DNA of 46,774 nt from NCBI GenBank assembly GCA_044375955.1, contig JBILLS010000012.1:1-46774 (forward strand), given 5' to 3'. Both the position numbers and the translations under genes were made by a program. The notes beneath the pieces are model-generated. The model was not told the DNA's origin and made no database searches. It saw only the letters and a program-made list of their open reading frames with translations. This document shows, one piece after another, positions 31,807 to 39,763 of this stretch. Position 1 is the first letter of the stretch; each line of letters opens with the position of its first letter. Origin of the DNA: VGCC01 sp044375955. Its GTDB lineage: Bacteria; Actinomycetota; Actinomycetes; S36-B12.

Positions 31807-33074
31807 TGGATGATCGCGAGGAAGTACTCGCCTGCGCCCGGCGGGCCCGCGTGGCCAGCCGCATCCTGCGGAACCTGACTCGCAATGCGAAGGATGCCGC
31901 CCTTCATGCGATGGCCGATGCCCTCGTCGCCCAGGCCGACCGCATCGTGACCGTCAACGCCGAAGACGTCGTGCGTGCCCGAGGCAATGGCACGTCCGAG
32001 GCGATCATCGATCGACTCACCCTCACCTCGGATCGCATCCGGGCCATCGCCGATGCGCTCCGCGAGGTCGCTGCACTCCCTGATCCCGTCGGCGAGGTGG
32101 TACGCGGGTACACCGTGCCGAACGGTTTGCAGATTCGACAGGTGCGGGTTCCCCTCGGCGTCGTGGGCATGATCTACGAGGCCCGCCCGAACGTGACCGT
32201 CGATGCTGCCGGATTGTGCCTCAAGAGCGGGAACGCCGCGCTGCTGCGCGGATCCTCGTCGGCTGCGGCAACAAACGCGGTTCTCACCGACGTCATGCGT
32301 GAAGCGCTCGTCGCCTGCGGACTCCCGGCAGACGCGGTGCAGCTCGTTCCCGGGGACTCCCATGAATCGGTCAAGCACCTCATGACGGCGCGTGGGCTGG
32401 TCGATGTTCTGATTCCGCGCGGCGGCGAGTCTCTCATCCGCAGCGTGGTGGAGAACTCCACCGTTCCCGTGATCGAGACCGGTGTGGGCAACTGCCACGT
32501 GTACGTTGACCGCGATGCGGACCTGGATAAGGCTGTGTCGATCGTGGTGAACAGCAAAGCCCAGCGGGTCAGCGTGTGCAATGCCGCCGAGACGCTGCTC
32601 GTGCACGCCGACATCGCAGACGTGTTCCTCCCGCGGCTTCTGGCTGCTCTGCGTGAAGCCGGGGTCACGATCCACGGTGATGACAGATTCGCAGTGCACG
32701 CGACATCCGCGGGTATCGGCTTCGCCGATGTCACAGACGACGACTGGGCGGCCGAGTACTACTCCCTGGACCTCGCCGCGGGGATCGTCGACAACATCGA
32801 TGCGGCGATCGCGCACATCCAGCGTTGGTCCTCCGGCCATACCGAGGCGATCGTCACCGACAGTCAATCGGCCGCACAGCACTTCGTGGCCAATGTCGAC
32901 TCAGCCGCGGTCATGATCAACGCCTCGACCCGGTTCACCGATGGCGGGGAATTCGGGTTCGGGGCCGAGATCGGCATCAGCACGCAGAAGTTGCACGCCC
33001 GGGGCCCCATGGGTTTGACTGAATTGACCACCACGACATTCATCGTCACGGGAGACGGCCACATCCGCACCTGA
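31806..33074 (+). CDS. proA: Glutamate-5-semialdehyde dehydrogenase
   Basis: The second step of proline synthesis reduces gamma-glutamyl phosphate with NADPH. The catalytic cysteine is C258 in AQRVSVCNAAET. The cofactor and substrate regions PLGVVGMIYEARPNVT and LKSGNAALLRGSSSA are intact, and the C-terminus has TRFTDGGEFGFGAEIGIST. At 422 residues it is of family length. It starts at the ATG 6 nt after a -10 element. Confidence 0.96.
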   Translation: MDDREEVLACARRARVASRILRNLTRNAKDAALHAMADALVAQADRIVTVNAEDVVRARGNGTSEAIIDRLTLTSDRIRAIADALREVAALPDPVGEVVRGYTVPNGLQIRQVRVPLGVVGMIYEARPNVTVDAAGLCLKSGNAALLRGSSSAAATNAVLTDVMREALVACGLPADAVQLVPGDSHESVKHLMTARGLVDVLIPRGGESLIRSVVENSTVPVIETGVGNCHVYVDRDADLDKAVSIVVNSKAQRVSVCNAAETLLVHADIADVFLPRLLAALREAGVTIHGDDRFAVHATSAGIGFADVTDDDWAAEYYSLDLAAGIVDNIDAAIAHIQRWSSGHTEAIVTDSQSAAQHFVANVDSAAVMINASTRFTDGGEFGFGAEIGISTQKLHARGPMGLTELTTTTFIVTGDGHIRT

Positions 33075-33100
33075 GGATAGGCTGGAAACGAGGAGGCATC

Positions 33101-33244
33101 ATGAATTGGATCGGCGCTGCTGTGGCGGCCAGCGAGGCGGGCGAGCACGGCGGGGAGGTGTCGCCCTACATCTTCGGGCTCTTCACCTTCGTGGTTCTGG
33201 GTGTACTCCTGGTCATCACCATGATGATCAACGTCGATCGCTGA
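33101..33244 (+). CDS. 47-residue single-pass membrane protein upstream of nadD
   Basis: A small gene with a strong ribosome site (GAGGAGG, 33089-33095, 5 nt before ATG 33101) and a TGA at 33242-33244. The peptide has a short polar, acidic and His-containing N-terminus (EAGEHGGEVSPY) and one membrane helix (FGLFTFVVLGVLLVITMM). Small proteins of this pattern between proA and nadD are, as I recall, common in actinobacteria, which supports it being real. The function is unknown. nadD follows 9 nt later. Confidence 0.75.
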   Translation: MNWIGAAVAASEAGEHGGEVSPYIFGLFTFVVLGVLLVITMMINVDR

Positions 33245-33253
33245 TCCCTCTCT

Positions 33254-33853
33254 ATGCACCATCGCATCGGGGTGATGGGGGGGACGTTCAATCCCATCCA
33301 CCATGGGCACCTCGTTGCGGCCTCGGAGGTCGCGCACCGATTCGACCTCGAGCGGGTGATCTTCACCCCCACCGGGGTTCCGTCGCATAAGACCCACCAC
33401 GGACTCGCCGGTGCTGAGGATCGGTACCTGATGACGGTGATCGCCACCGCCTCGGATCCCCGATTCGAGGTCTCGCGAGTGGACATCGACCGCGAAGGGC
33501 CCACCTATACCGTCGACACCCTGCGCGACCTCCAGGCCCAGTTCGCAGACGAGTCACCCACCGACACCGCCGAGTGGTTCTTCATCACGGGGGCCGACGC
33601 GTTGGCGGACATCGTGGGATGGCGTGATCCGGACGGGATCCTCGCTCGTGCGCACCTGGTCGGCGTGACGCGGCCGGGGCACGCATTGAAGAACCCGGGT
33701 GTGCCGAGCGACGCGGCCACCCTGGTCGAGGTGCCCGCGCTCGCGATCTCCAGTACAGACATCCGGCAACGCATCCACGAAGGCGCACCGATCGATTACC
33801 TGGTACCGGGCGGTGTGGCCCTGTGGATCGACAAACACCATCTCTATCGATGA
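33254..33853 (+). CDS. nadD: Nicotinate-nucleotide adenylyltransferase
   Basis: NadD joins nicotinate mononucleotide and ATP to make deamido-NAD. The nucleotidyltransferase motif GGTFNPIHHGHL (9-20) and the C-terminal ISSTDIRQRI motif are present. At 199 residues it is normal. The ATG at 33254 has no good ribosome site, so it probably depends on coupling to the 47-residue gene 9 nt upstream. rsfS follows after 6-9 nt. Confidence 0.95.
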   Translation: MHHRIGVMGGTFNPIHHGHLVAASEVAHRFDLERVIFTPTGVPSHKTHHGLAGAEDRYLMTVIATASDPRFEVSRVDIDREGPTYTVDTLRDLQAQFADESPTDTAEWFFITGADALADIVGWRDPDGILARAHLVGVTRPGHALKNPGVPSDAATLVEVPALAISSTDIRQRIHEGAPIDYLVPGGVALWIDKHHLYR

Positions 33854-33862
33854 AGGGACATG

Positions 33863-34237
33863 ATGGCAGCGACTGATGAGGCGATAGCCCTCGCCATCGC
33901 AGCGGCGGAAGCGGCAGCGGACAAGTTGGCCACCGACATCGTTCTCCTCGACGTCAGTGCGCAGCTGGTCATCACCGATGTCTTCGTTCTCTGTTCTGCG
34001 GCGAATGAGCGGCAGGTCAAGGCCATCGTCGATGCGGTGGAAGAGCGTCTGATGCGGGCTGGGGCAAAGCCACTTCGGCGTGAAGGGGAGCAGGAGAGTC
34101 GATGGGTGCTCCTCGATTTCGGTGACATCGTGGTGCACGTGCAATTGGCCGAGGAGCGGATCCACTACGCGATCGAGCGGCTCTGGAAGGACTGTCCGGT
34201 GGTGCCGCTGCCTCCCTCCGTGACCTCCGCACGCTGA
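33863..34237 (+). CDS. rsfS: Ribosomal silencing factor RsfS
   Basis: RsfS binds L14 and blocks subunit joining when cells starve. The 124-residue protein has the family core DIVLLDVSAQLVITDVFVLC, then SAANERQVKAIVDAVEE, and WVLLDFGDIVVHVQ near the end. Two adjacent ATGs exist (33860 and 33863); AAGGGA is better spaced for the second. Its stop overlaps the phosphatase start as TGATG. The nadD-rsfS-phosphatase order is common in actinobacteria. Confidence 0.94.
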   Translation: MAATDEAIALAIAAAEAAADKLATDIVLLDVSAQLVITDVFVLCSAANERQVKAIVDAVEERLMRAGAKPLRREGEQESRWVLLDFGDIVVHVQLAEERIHYAIERLWKDCPVVPLPPSVTSAR

Positions 34238-34875
34238 TGGGTGCCAATCGACGCATCGTCCTCTGGCGACATGGTCGCACCTCCTGGAATGCCGAGCAAC
34301 GATTCCAGGGTCAGACGGACATCCCACTCGACGAGGTCGGGATGGAGCAGGCACGGATGGCAGCCCAGTTCCTGCAGCACCTCAAGCCCGATCGCATCAT
34401 CGCCTCAGACCTGCAGCGGGCCGCGGTCACCGCGCAGATGCTCGGGGACCTGGTCGACCTCGAGGTCATCACGCATTCCGATCTACGGGAGACTTTCGCG
34501 GGAACGTGGGAGGGATTGGTGCGCGCCGAACTCCAGCGCGACCACAGCGAGGACTTCGCGCGCTGGGCCTGGGACTCCCACGCTCGCGCAGGAGGCGGGG
34601 AGACACGTGTCGAGGTAGCCGAACGCATGGTGCGCGCGATCGAGCGCGAGCTCGCTCACGTTCCCGAAGGGGGAACCCTGATCGTCGCCACCCACGGCGG
34701 GTCGGCGCGTGCGGCCATCGCATCGCTTCTCGGACTGCCCACGGAGTCGTGGTCCTGCCTCGGAGTCTTGAGTAATTGCGCCTGGTCCGTGGTCCGCGAG
34801 GATTCCACGGGCTGGCGGCTTCAGGAGTACAACGCCGGCTCGCTTCCGCAACCAGCCCTGGCCGACGATCGATAG
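34237..34875 (+). CDS. Histidine phosphatase family protein (phosphoglycerate mutase-like)
   Basis: The 212-residue protein has the RHG motif at R11-H12-G13 in LWRHGRTSWN, the acid/base region ETFAGTWEGL and the second catalytic histidine in IVATHGGSARA. Family members dephosphorylate small molecules or, less often, act as mutases. Position after rsfS does not define the substrate; actinobacterial homologues here are sometimes annotated as glucosyl-3-phosphoglycerate phosphatase-like. ATG at 34237 overlaps the rsfS stop. Confidence 0.88.
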   Translation: MGANRRIVLWRHGRTSWNAEQRFQGQTDIPLDEVGMEQARMAAQFLQHLKPDRIIASDLQRAAVTAQMLGDLVDLEVITHSDLRETFAGTWEGLVRAELQRDHSEDFARWAWDSHARAGGGETRVEVAERMVRAIERELAHVPEGGTLIVATHGGSARAAIASLLGLPTESWSCLGVLSNCAWSVVREDSTGWRLQEYNAGSLPQPALADDR

Positions 34876-34906
34876 TCGACCCTCAGGTACGCTGCCGTGT
34901 CCCACC

Positions 34907-34979
34907 GGGGCTGTAGCGCAGTTGGTAGCGCACCTCCATGGCATGGAGGGGGTCAGGGGTTCGAATCCCCTCAGCTCCA
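34907..34979 (+). tRNA. tRNA-Ala (anticodon GGC)
   Basis: Acceptor GGGGCTG (34907-34913) pairs with CAGCTCC (34972-34978) with one G-U pair. The anticodon stem CCTCC/GGAGG encloses ATGGCAT with anticodon GGC, and the T arm carries GGTTCGAATCC. The discriminator is A; CCA is not encoded. A -10 element TACGCT (34888-34893) lies 13 nt upstream. The 3' end is 1 nt from the stop of the convergent channel gene. Confidence 0.96.
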
Positions 34980-34980
34980 C

Positions 34981-35760
34981 TCATCGTTTCCGGAGGAGTT
35001 CCTCCAACTCCTGAATCGCCGACTGTTGGCGCGCGTTGATCTCCTTCAAGTCCTCGACTCGTCGGATCAGGGAGTCCTCCTTCTCGCGCCTGCGTCGAGT
35101 CGGAGTGAGGAACAGGTTCGCCAGGTAACCGGTGAGGGTTCCGAAAATGCCGACACCCACCACGATGATGAAGGTGCCCATGATGCGCCCCGGATCCGTG
35201 ATGGGGAACTGATCCCCGTAGCCAACCGTCGCCATGGTCACGATGACGTACCAGAGGGCATCGGACGCCGAATTTATGTTGGCACCCTCCACGTTCTGCT
35301 CGAGGCGCAGCATCTCCAGGCTCCCGAACTCCAGGACGAGCATGCCGATGAGGAGCAGCATGAGCAGCGCGGTCTCCGCCCGTTCCTTGACGAGCGCTTG
35401 ACCCACTCGGCGCATTCCGTAGGTCCGGATCAGGCGATAGACCCGAATCAGCCGGAACAGGCGCAGGATGTTGGTCTGCTGGAAGGGCAGAGCGGAGATC
35501 AGGTCCGCCCAGCCGGCGCCACGACCCATGTACTCCTTCTTGGACGGCGCCTTGATGAATCGGACGATGAAGTCCAGCAGGAAGATGAGTGTCAGGATGA
35601 GGTTCATCACCATGATGACGTCTGCGAGGTTCGCGTCCCGCACGAAGATCAGTAGGGCGAGGTTGACGATCGACAGGATCGAGAGGCCCGCCATGAAGAT
35701 CTCGTAACCGAGGTTTCCCTCGCTGCCGGCTTCTTCGGCCTGCTCCTGGGTGTCCGTCAC
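34981..35760 (-). CDS. Voltage-gated-type potassium channel
   Basis: The 259-residue membrane protein has six helices. S4-like arginines recur every third residue in ILRLFRLIRVYRLIRTYGMR (about 98-117), and the K+ selectivity filter TVGYGD is at 178-183 before the last helix. The C-terminal 40 residues (about 219-259) form a charged coiled coil likely to hold the tetramer together. The start is GTG at 35760. It is the last of three membrane-protein genes on this strand. Its stop abuts tRNA-Ala. Potassium selectivity is inferred from the filter. Confidence 0.9.
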   Translation of the reverse strand: MTDTQEQAEEAGSEGNLGYEIFMAGLSILSIVNLALLIFVRDANLADVIMVMNLILTLIFLLDFIVRFIKAPSKKEYMGRGAGWADLISALPFQQTNILRLFRLIRVYRLIRTYGMRRVGQALVKERAETALLMLLLIGMLVLEFGSLEMLRLEQNVEGANINSASDALWYVIVTMATVGYGDQFPITDPGRIMGTFIIVVGVGIFGTLTGYLANLFLTPTRRRREKEDSLIRRVEDLKEINARQQSAIQELEELLRKR

Positions 35761-35808
35761 GCCTCCATCATGTCCATGGAAACGCGTTGCATGGACTACC
35801 CACGCCGG

Positions 35809-36687
35809 TCAGGGATGGGGTTCGCTCTCCAGGGCCGGGGCGCGCCGGGTCGCCAACCATGACCCCAGGAGAATCAGTGGCAGTGCCGCAACCATGCCGA
35901 GGGTCAGCGGCTCGGAGAGAATCACGATGCCGAGCACCACGGCGACGACGGGATTGATGTACGTGATGAGGGTCGTCCGCGATGGGCCGACTTCAGCGAT
36001 CAGCGCGAAGAAGATGATGAATGCCAAAGCGGAGCAGATCGCACCCAGGATCAGGACCGACACCCATGCGGTCGGCGGAATCGGCTCGGTGGGCCACGTG
36101 AGGACGGCGATCGGCGCGAAGAGGATCGTGTTGACGGCCATGGCCGCCGCGATCACGGCGAGGCTGGGCAATTCACCCAGTTTGCGATCCACGATGATGG
36201 GACCGAGCGCGTAGCCGAGGACCACGATCACCATGGCGGCCAGTGCCGGCAGCTCGCTGCCGGTGAGGTCGAAGCCGACGAGCACTCCGACGCCGACGAA
36301 GCCGATGCCGAGTCCCACCACCCGACTACCCGTCAGTCGATCATCCAGTCCGACGAAGCGAGCGAGTATGGCGGTGACGATGGGAACGAGGGCGATGAGG
36401 AGGGCGGCGAGGGAGCTGGTGATCCGCTGCTCCGCCCAGTTCAGTGCACTCCAGGTGAACGCCATCTCGACGAGCGCGAAGGCGATGACCCATCGCCAGT
36501 GCCCGGCGAGGGATCGCCATTGACCCTTCGCGAGCACGATCGGCAGGAGGATGACCCCCGCGATGGCCACCCGCAGGAAGACCAGCGCTCCCGGGGAGAA
36601 GGTCTCCACCGCGATCTTGATGAACAGATACGGGATACCCCAGATGACGCCGAGGGAGATGAGAAGGAACCACCCGCGCGGAGTCAC
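35809..36687 (-). CDS. EamA/DMT-family transporter
   Basis: The 292-residue protein has about ten membrane helices in two repeated halves, typical of the drug/metabolite transporter superfamily, with the EamA signature GVIWGIPYLFIKIAVETFSPG at the N-terminus (quoted region spans 12-32; key residues W15, G16, P18) and a second repeat, TLITYINPVVAVVLGIVIL. These proteins usually export amino acids or other metabolites; the substrate is unknown. The GTG at 36687 is 9 nt after the FUSC gene, so they form an operon. Confidence 0.87.
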   Translation of the reverse strand: MTPRGWFLLISLGVIWGIPYLFIKIAVETFSPGALVFLRVAIAGVILLPIVLAKGQWRSLAGHWRWVIAFALVEMAFTWSALNWAEQRITSSLAALLIALVPIVTAILARFVGLDDRLTGSRVVGLGIGFVGVGVLVGFDLTGSELPALAAMVIVVLGYALGPIIVDRKLGELPSLAVIAAAMAVNTILFAPIAVLTWPTEPIPPTAWVSVLILGAICSALAFIIFFALIAEVGPSRTTLITYINPVVAVVLGIVILSEPLTLGMVAALPLILLGSWLATRRAPALESEPHP

Positions 36688-36696
36688 CCGCGCACG

Positions 36697-37725
36697 TTAG
36701 TCCAGAGGCTTCCATCTCCAGAGGAAGGTGCCGAGATACACCAGCAGAGCGGCGGCAGCGGTGAGCCCGATGCGCAACAGGAGATCCTCATCCAGTGGGT
36801 CGCCCAACAGTCCGGCCATGCACAAGATCCACATGGTCATGCCCGATACTCCGACGTCGTAGTTCACCCAGATGAAGGCGATGGCGATCACGGAGCCGAT
36901 CACGGCGAACACCACATAGAACGGGACGCCCGTTCCCACGAGCCACGCACCCACGCCGATGCTGACCACCCCGAACGCTGTGCCCACCACGCGTTGGAAG
37001 ACCCGCGTGACCGTGCCATCGCGATCGGGCTTGGTCATCCACGCGACCGTGACAGGTAGCCAGTAGGCGTGGGGGATCGTCCAGAACTCCGAGATGGTGG
37101 TGGCGATCACCATGAGGATGGCGAGCCTGATTCCGTGGCGCAGGAATGCCTGCTGCTCACCACCGAGTGTCTTCAGTCGGGGATGGTGCACGGGAACCAA
37201 GGGCGGCAGTTTCCCCCTATGCCGGATCACTCCCATGATCAGGAACGCGAGTGTTTGGATGAGGCCACCGAGTCCCAGCAGCAACGCTTCCCTCGGTGCG
37301 CTCTGCACCTGCATGGGAATGCCCGCGTATGCCGCGAACACCACCAGGGACAGCATCCCGGTGACCGCGGCCCGCGGGCCGAGGTATCCGACCGCGCCGC
37401 AGACGAGGGCCACGGGTGCCGTCACGAGAATGGTGAGGAGGATCGAGTCGGAGATGGCGGTCGCGATGGTCATGGCCACCATCAACCAGAGGGTGGTCCA
37501 CAGCATCGTGCGCCATCGACGGCCGAAGGGGAGTCCGGCCTCCGCCACCGCCGAGAACACCGCTCCCATGCTGACCGGGAGGACGAGGTCCGAGTGCCCG
37601 GTAACGACCAGCGCCACCAGAAGCACACTTGCCACCGAGGAGCCGCGGATCGCATCGGCCCATTCAGCGCGACTGAAGTCGAACTGCACGAGTGAACGGG
37701 CCATGGTGTGGCGCTCGCTGGCCAT
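36697..37725 (-). CDS. FUSC-type membrane protein (aromatic acid exporter-like)
   Basis: The protein is 342 residues from ATG 37725, with two blocks of hydrophobic helices (about residues 25-160 and 210-330) separated by a soluble loop, the pattern of FUSC/YccS-like proteins. The segment GIRLAILMVIATTISEFWTIPHAYW and the following WLPVTVAWMTKPDRDGT match the family's second block (key residues W, P and H). An in-frame reading to 37884 overlaps the glyS start and is less likely. Members are linked to export of aromatic acids or to stress tolerance. It heads the three-gene membrane operon and is divergent from glyS. Confidence 0.78.
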   Translation of the reverse strand: MASERHTMARSLVQFDFSRAEWADAIRGSSVASVLLVALVVTGHSDLVLPVSMGAVFSAVAEAGLPFGRRWRTMLWTTLWLMVAMTIATAISDSILLTILVTAPVALVCGAVGYLGPRAAVTGMLSLVVFAAYAGIPMQVQSAPREALLLGLGGLIQTLAFLIMGVIRHRGKLPPLVPVHHPRLKTLGGEQQAFLRHGIRLAILMVIATTISEFWTIPHAYWLPVTVAWMTKPDRDGTVTRVFQRVVGTAFGVVSIGVGAWLVGTGVPFYVVFAVIGSVIAIAFIWVNYDVGVSGMTMWILCMAGLLGDPLDEDLLLRIGLTAAAALLVYLGTFLWRWKPLD

Positions 37726-37846
37726 GCCCCATTCTCCCGCCCAGCGCGAGCGCCGTGGAGGAATTCGACGATCGCCTAGACTCTGGCCGCCGCCGACAGC
37801 CAGCCGGAGTGGAGCGCCCCCGCGCTCACCGTGAGAGGAGAGCGTG

Positions 37847-39226
37847 ATGGCCGATCGTGTCGATTCCGTCGTGAACCTGTGCAAGCGCCGGGGTTTCGTC
37901 TTCCCCTCATCGGAGATCTACGGCGGAACCCGATCCGCCTGGGACTACGGCCCCAACGGCGTGGAGTTGAAGGAGAACGTCCGTCGGCAGTGGTGGCAGC
38001 ACATGGTGCGTGGCCGTGACGACGTCGTCGGAATCGACTCCTCGATCATCCTCGCGCCGCAGGTCTGGGTGGCCTCCGGTCACGTCGATGCGTTCGTGGA
38101 TCCACTGACCGAGTGCAAGAAATGCCATAAGCGCTGGCGAGCAGACCAATTGCTCGAGGGATATGCCGAGAAGCATGGTCATGAGGCGGCGAGCGGACTC
38201 GGGGACATCACCTGCTCGAACTGTGGGACGAAGGGTGACTTCACCGAACCCAAAGACTTCAACGGGATGCTGCGCACCACGGTGGGACCCGTCGAGGACG
38301 CGGGTGCAGTCCACTACTTGAGGCCCGAGACCGCCCAGGGGATCTTCGTCAACTACCTGAACGTGATGAACGCTGCGCGCAAGAAGCCACCATTCGGCAT
38401 CGGACAAACCGGCAAGAGTTTCCGCAACGAGATCACCCCGGGCAACTTCATATTCCGGACCCGTGAGTTCGAACAGATGGAGATGGAGTTCTTCGTCAAG
38501 CCTGGTACGGACGAGGAGTGGCACGAGTACTGGCTGAAGAATCGCTGGGACTGGTACGTGGATCTGGGTATCAACCCGGAGAATCTGCGCTTCTTCGAAC
38601 ATCCGAAGGAGAAGTTGAGCCACTACTCGAAGCGCACCGTGGATATCGAGTACCGGTTCCGATTCGCGGGAAGCGAGTGGGCGGAGTTGGAGGGCATTGC
38701 CAACCGCACTGACTTCGACCTGACCACGCACGGTGAGCACTCGGGCACCGACCTGTCCTTCTTCGATCAGGACACCAATGAACGATGGGTGCCCTACGTC
38801 ATCGAGCCGGCGGCCGGACTGACCCGTGCGGTGCTCGCCTTCCTCCTCGACTCCTTCGACGAGGATCAGGCTCCGAATGCCAAGGGTGGCGTGGACACCC
38901 GCACGGTATTGCGCCTGGATCCACGACTGGCACCGGTGAAGGTGGCGGTTCTCCCACTCTCCAGGAATGCGGACCTCTCCCCGAAGGCCCGGGATCTCGC
39001 GCAGGAGCTACGGAAGCGGTGGAACGTCGACTTCGATGACGCCGGTGCCATCGGGCGCCGCTATCGACGCCAGGACGAGATCGGAACTCCGTACTGCATC
39101 ACCGTCGACTTCGACACCCTCGAGGACTCCGCGGTGACCGTGCGAGATCGCGATTCGATGACCCAGGAGCGCATCGGCATCGATGCGCTCCCTGCCTGGT
39201 TGTCCACGCGTCTACCGCCGAGCTAG
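37847..39226 (+). CDS. glyS: Glycyl-tRNA synthetase (dimeric, class II)
   Basis: This single-chain alpha2 enzyme, not the alpha2beta2 form, charges tRNA-Gly. Class II motif 2 is FRNEITPGNFIFRTREFEQM, and motif 3 lies in GLTRAVLAFLLDSF. A Cys-rich insert (CKKCHKRW and CSNCGTKG, about residues 88-128) should bind zinc. At 459 residues it is standard. The ATG at 37847 has GAGAGGAGA upstream; a GTG one codon earlier is possible. A -10-like TAGACT lies at 37777-37782. Its stop shares CTAG with the convergent small Cys-rich gene. Confidence 0.95.
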   Translation: MADRVDSVVNLCKRRGFVFPSSEIYGGTRSAWDYGPNGVELKENVRRQWWQHMVRGRDDVVGIDSSIILAPQVWVASGHVDAFVDPLTECKKCHKRWRADQLLEGYAEKHGHEAASGLGDITCSNCGTKGDFTEPKDFNGMLRTTVGPVEDAGAVHYLRPETAQGIFVNYLNVMNAARKKPPFGIGQTGKSFRNEITPGNFIFRTREFEQMEMEFFVKPGTDEEWHEYWLKNRWDWYVDLGINPENLRFFEHPKEKLSHYSKRTVDIEYRFRFAGSEWAELEGIANRTDFDLTTHGEHSGTDLSFFDQDTNERWVPYVIEPAAGLTRAVLAFLLDSFDEDQAPNAKGGVDTRTVLRLDPRLAPVKVAVLPLSRNADLSPKARDLAQELRKRWNVDFDDAGAIGRRYRRQDEIGTPYCITVDFDTLEDSAVTVRDRDSMTQERIGIDALPAWLSTRLPPS

Positions 39227-39432
39227 TACTCGTCCGGTCGATCAAGTGGGCACGGTGCTGTCACGGGGCTGCCACAACACGCACACTCCGCATCCAGCAG
39301 GTAGCCCGTGAGTTCGTAGTCCTCGAACACCGCGCGGATCACGAGGATGTTGCATCCGCAGACCACGCAGGCATTTGTAGGGATACCGCGTTGATCGATG
39401 GTGGCGGCGGTGGAACCCGGTTCAGGAACCAT
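39223..39432 (-). CDS. Small Cys-rich (zinc-ribbon-like) protein downstream of HU
   Basis: From ATG 39432 the protein is 69 residues, with CVVC, GC, CACC and C further on (cysteines in NACVVCGCNI and DAECACCGSPVTAPC), a likely zinc ribbon. The start lies 11 nt inside the end of the HU gene, as expected for coupled translation. A longer in-frame reading to 39537 is inside HU. I do not recognise the family. With HU it may form an operon behind the AATGAAAA-type operator at 39711-39729. Its stop overlaps that of glyS. Confidence 0.65.
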   Translation of the reverse strand: MVPEPGSTAATIDQRGIPTNACVVCGCNILVIRAVFEDYELTGYLLDAECACCGSPVTAPCPLDRPDEY

Positions 39433-39700
39433 CGGCGGCACGCTTGAGCGCCTGACCCGCGGTGACCCGGACGGCCTTGCGGGCTGGAATGCGCAGTTCC
39501 TCACCGGTGCGCGGATTGCGGCCCGTGCGTGCCGCACGCTGAGCGACGTCGAGGGTGAGGAAGCCGGGGAGTGCGACCTTCTCGCCCCGGGCGATCGCGG
39601 CGGTGATCGCGTCCTGCACGGCCTTCAGGGCGGAATCCACCGTTCCCTGGGGGAGTCCGGAGGCGCTGGCTGCGGCTGCGACGAGTTCTGTCCTGTTCAT
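39422..39700 (-). CDS. hup: HU-family DNA-binding protein
   Basis: The 92-residue histone-like protein begins MNRTELVAAAASASGL and has the beta-arm core GFLTLDVAQRAARTGRNPRT, with the conserved Pro-containing tip in RNPRTGEELRIPARKAVRVT (key residues R, N, P and TG). It bends and compacts DNA as a dimer. There is no long Lys/Ala-rich C-terminal tail of the kind seen in mycobacterial HupB. A perfect AAGGAG lies 4 nt before the ATG. The AT-rich region just upstream holds a palindromic operator. Confidence 0.93.
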   Translation of the reverse strand: MNRTELVAAAASASGLPQGTVDSALKAVQDAITAAIARGEKVALPGFLTLDVAQRAARTGRNPRTGEELRIPARKAVRVTAGQALKRAADGS

Positions 39701-39710
39701 GACACTCCTT

Positions 39711-39729
39711 AATGAAAATGAATGTCATT
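39711..39729. promoter_or_regulatory. Zur/FurB-like operator upstream of the HU gene
   Basis: AATGAAAA (39711-39718), TGA, ATGTCATT (39722-39729): a 19-bp imperfect inverted repeat whose first half matches the AATGAAAA/TTTTCATT half-site known for actinobacterial zinc-uptake regulators and whose second half matches at 6 of 8 positions. A nested perfect repeat TGAATG-A-CATTCA is also present (39719-39731). On the minus strand a -10-like TAAGGT (39736-39731) lies directly upstream, so the operator would cover the transcription start. It stands out as an AT-rich island in GC-rich DNA. Confidence 0.45.
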
Positions 39730-39763
39730 CACCTTAGCACGGCTCGGTGTCGTGGTGGGGGCG

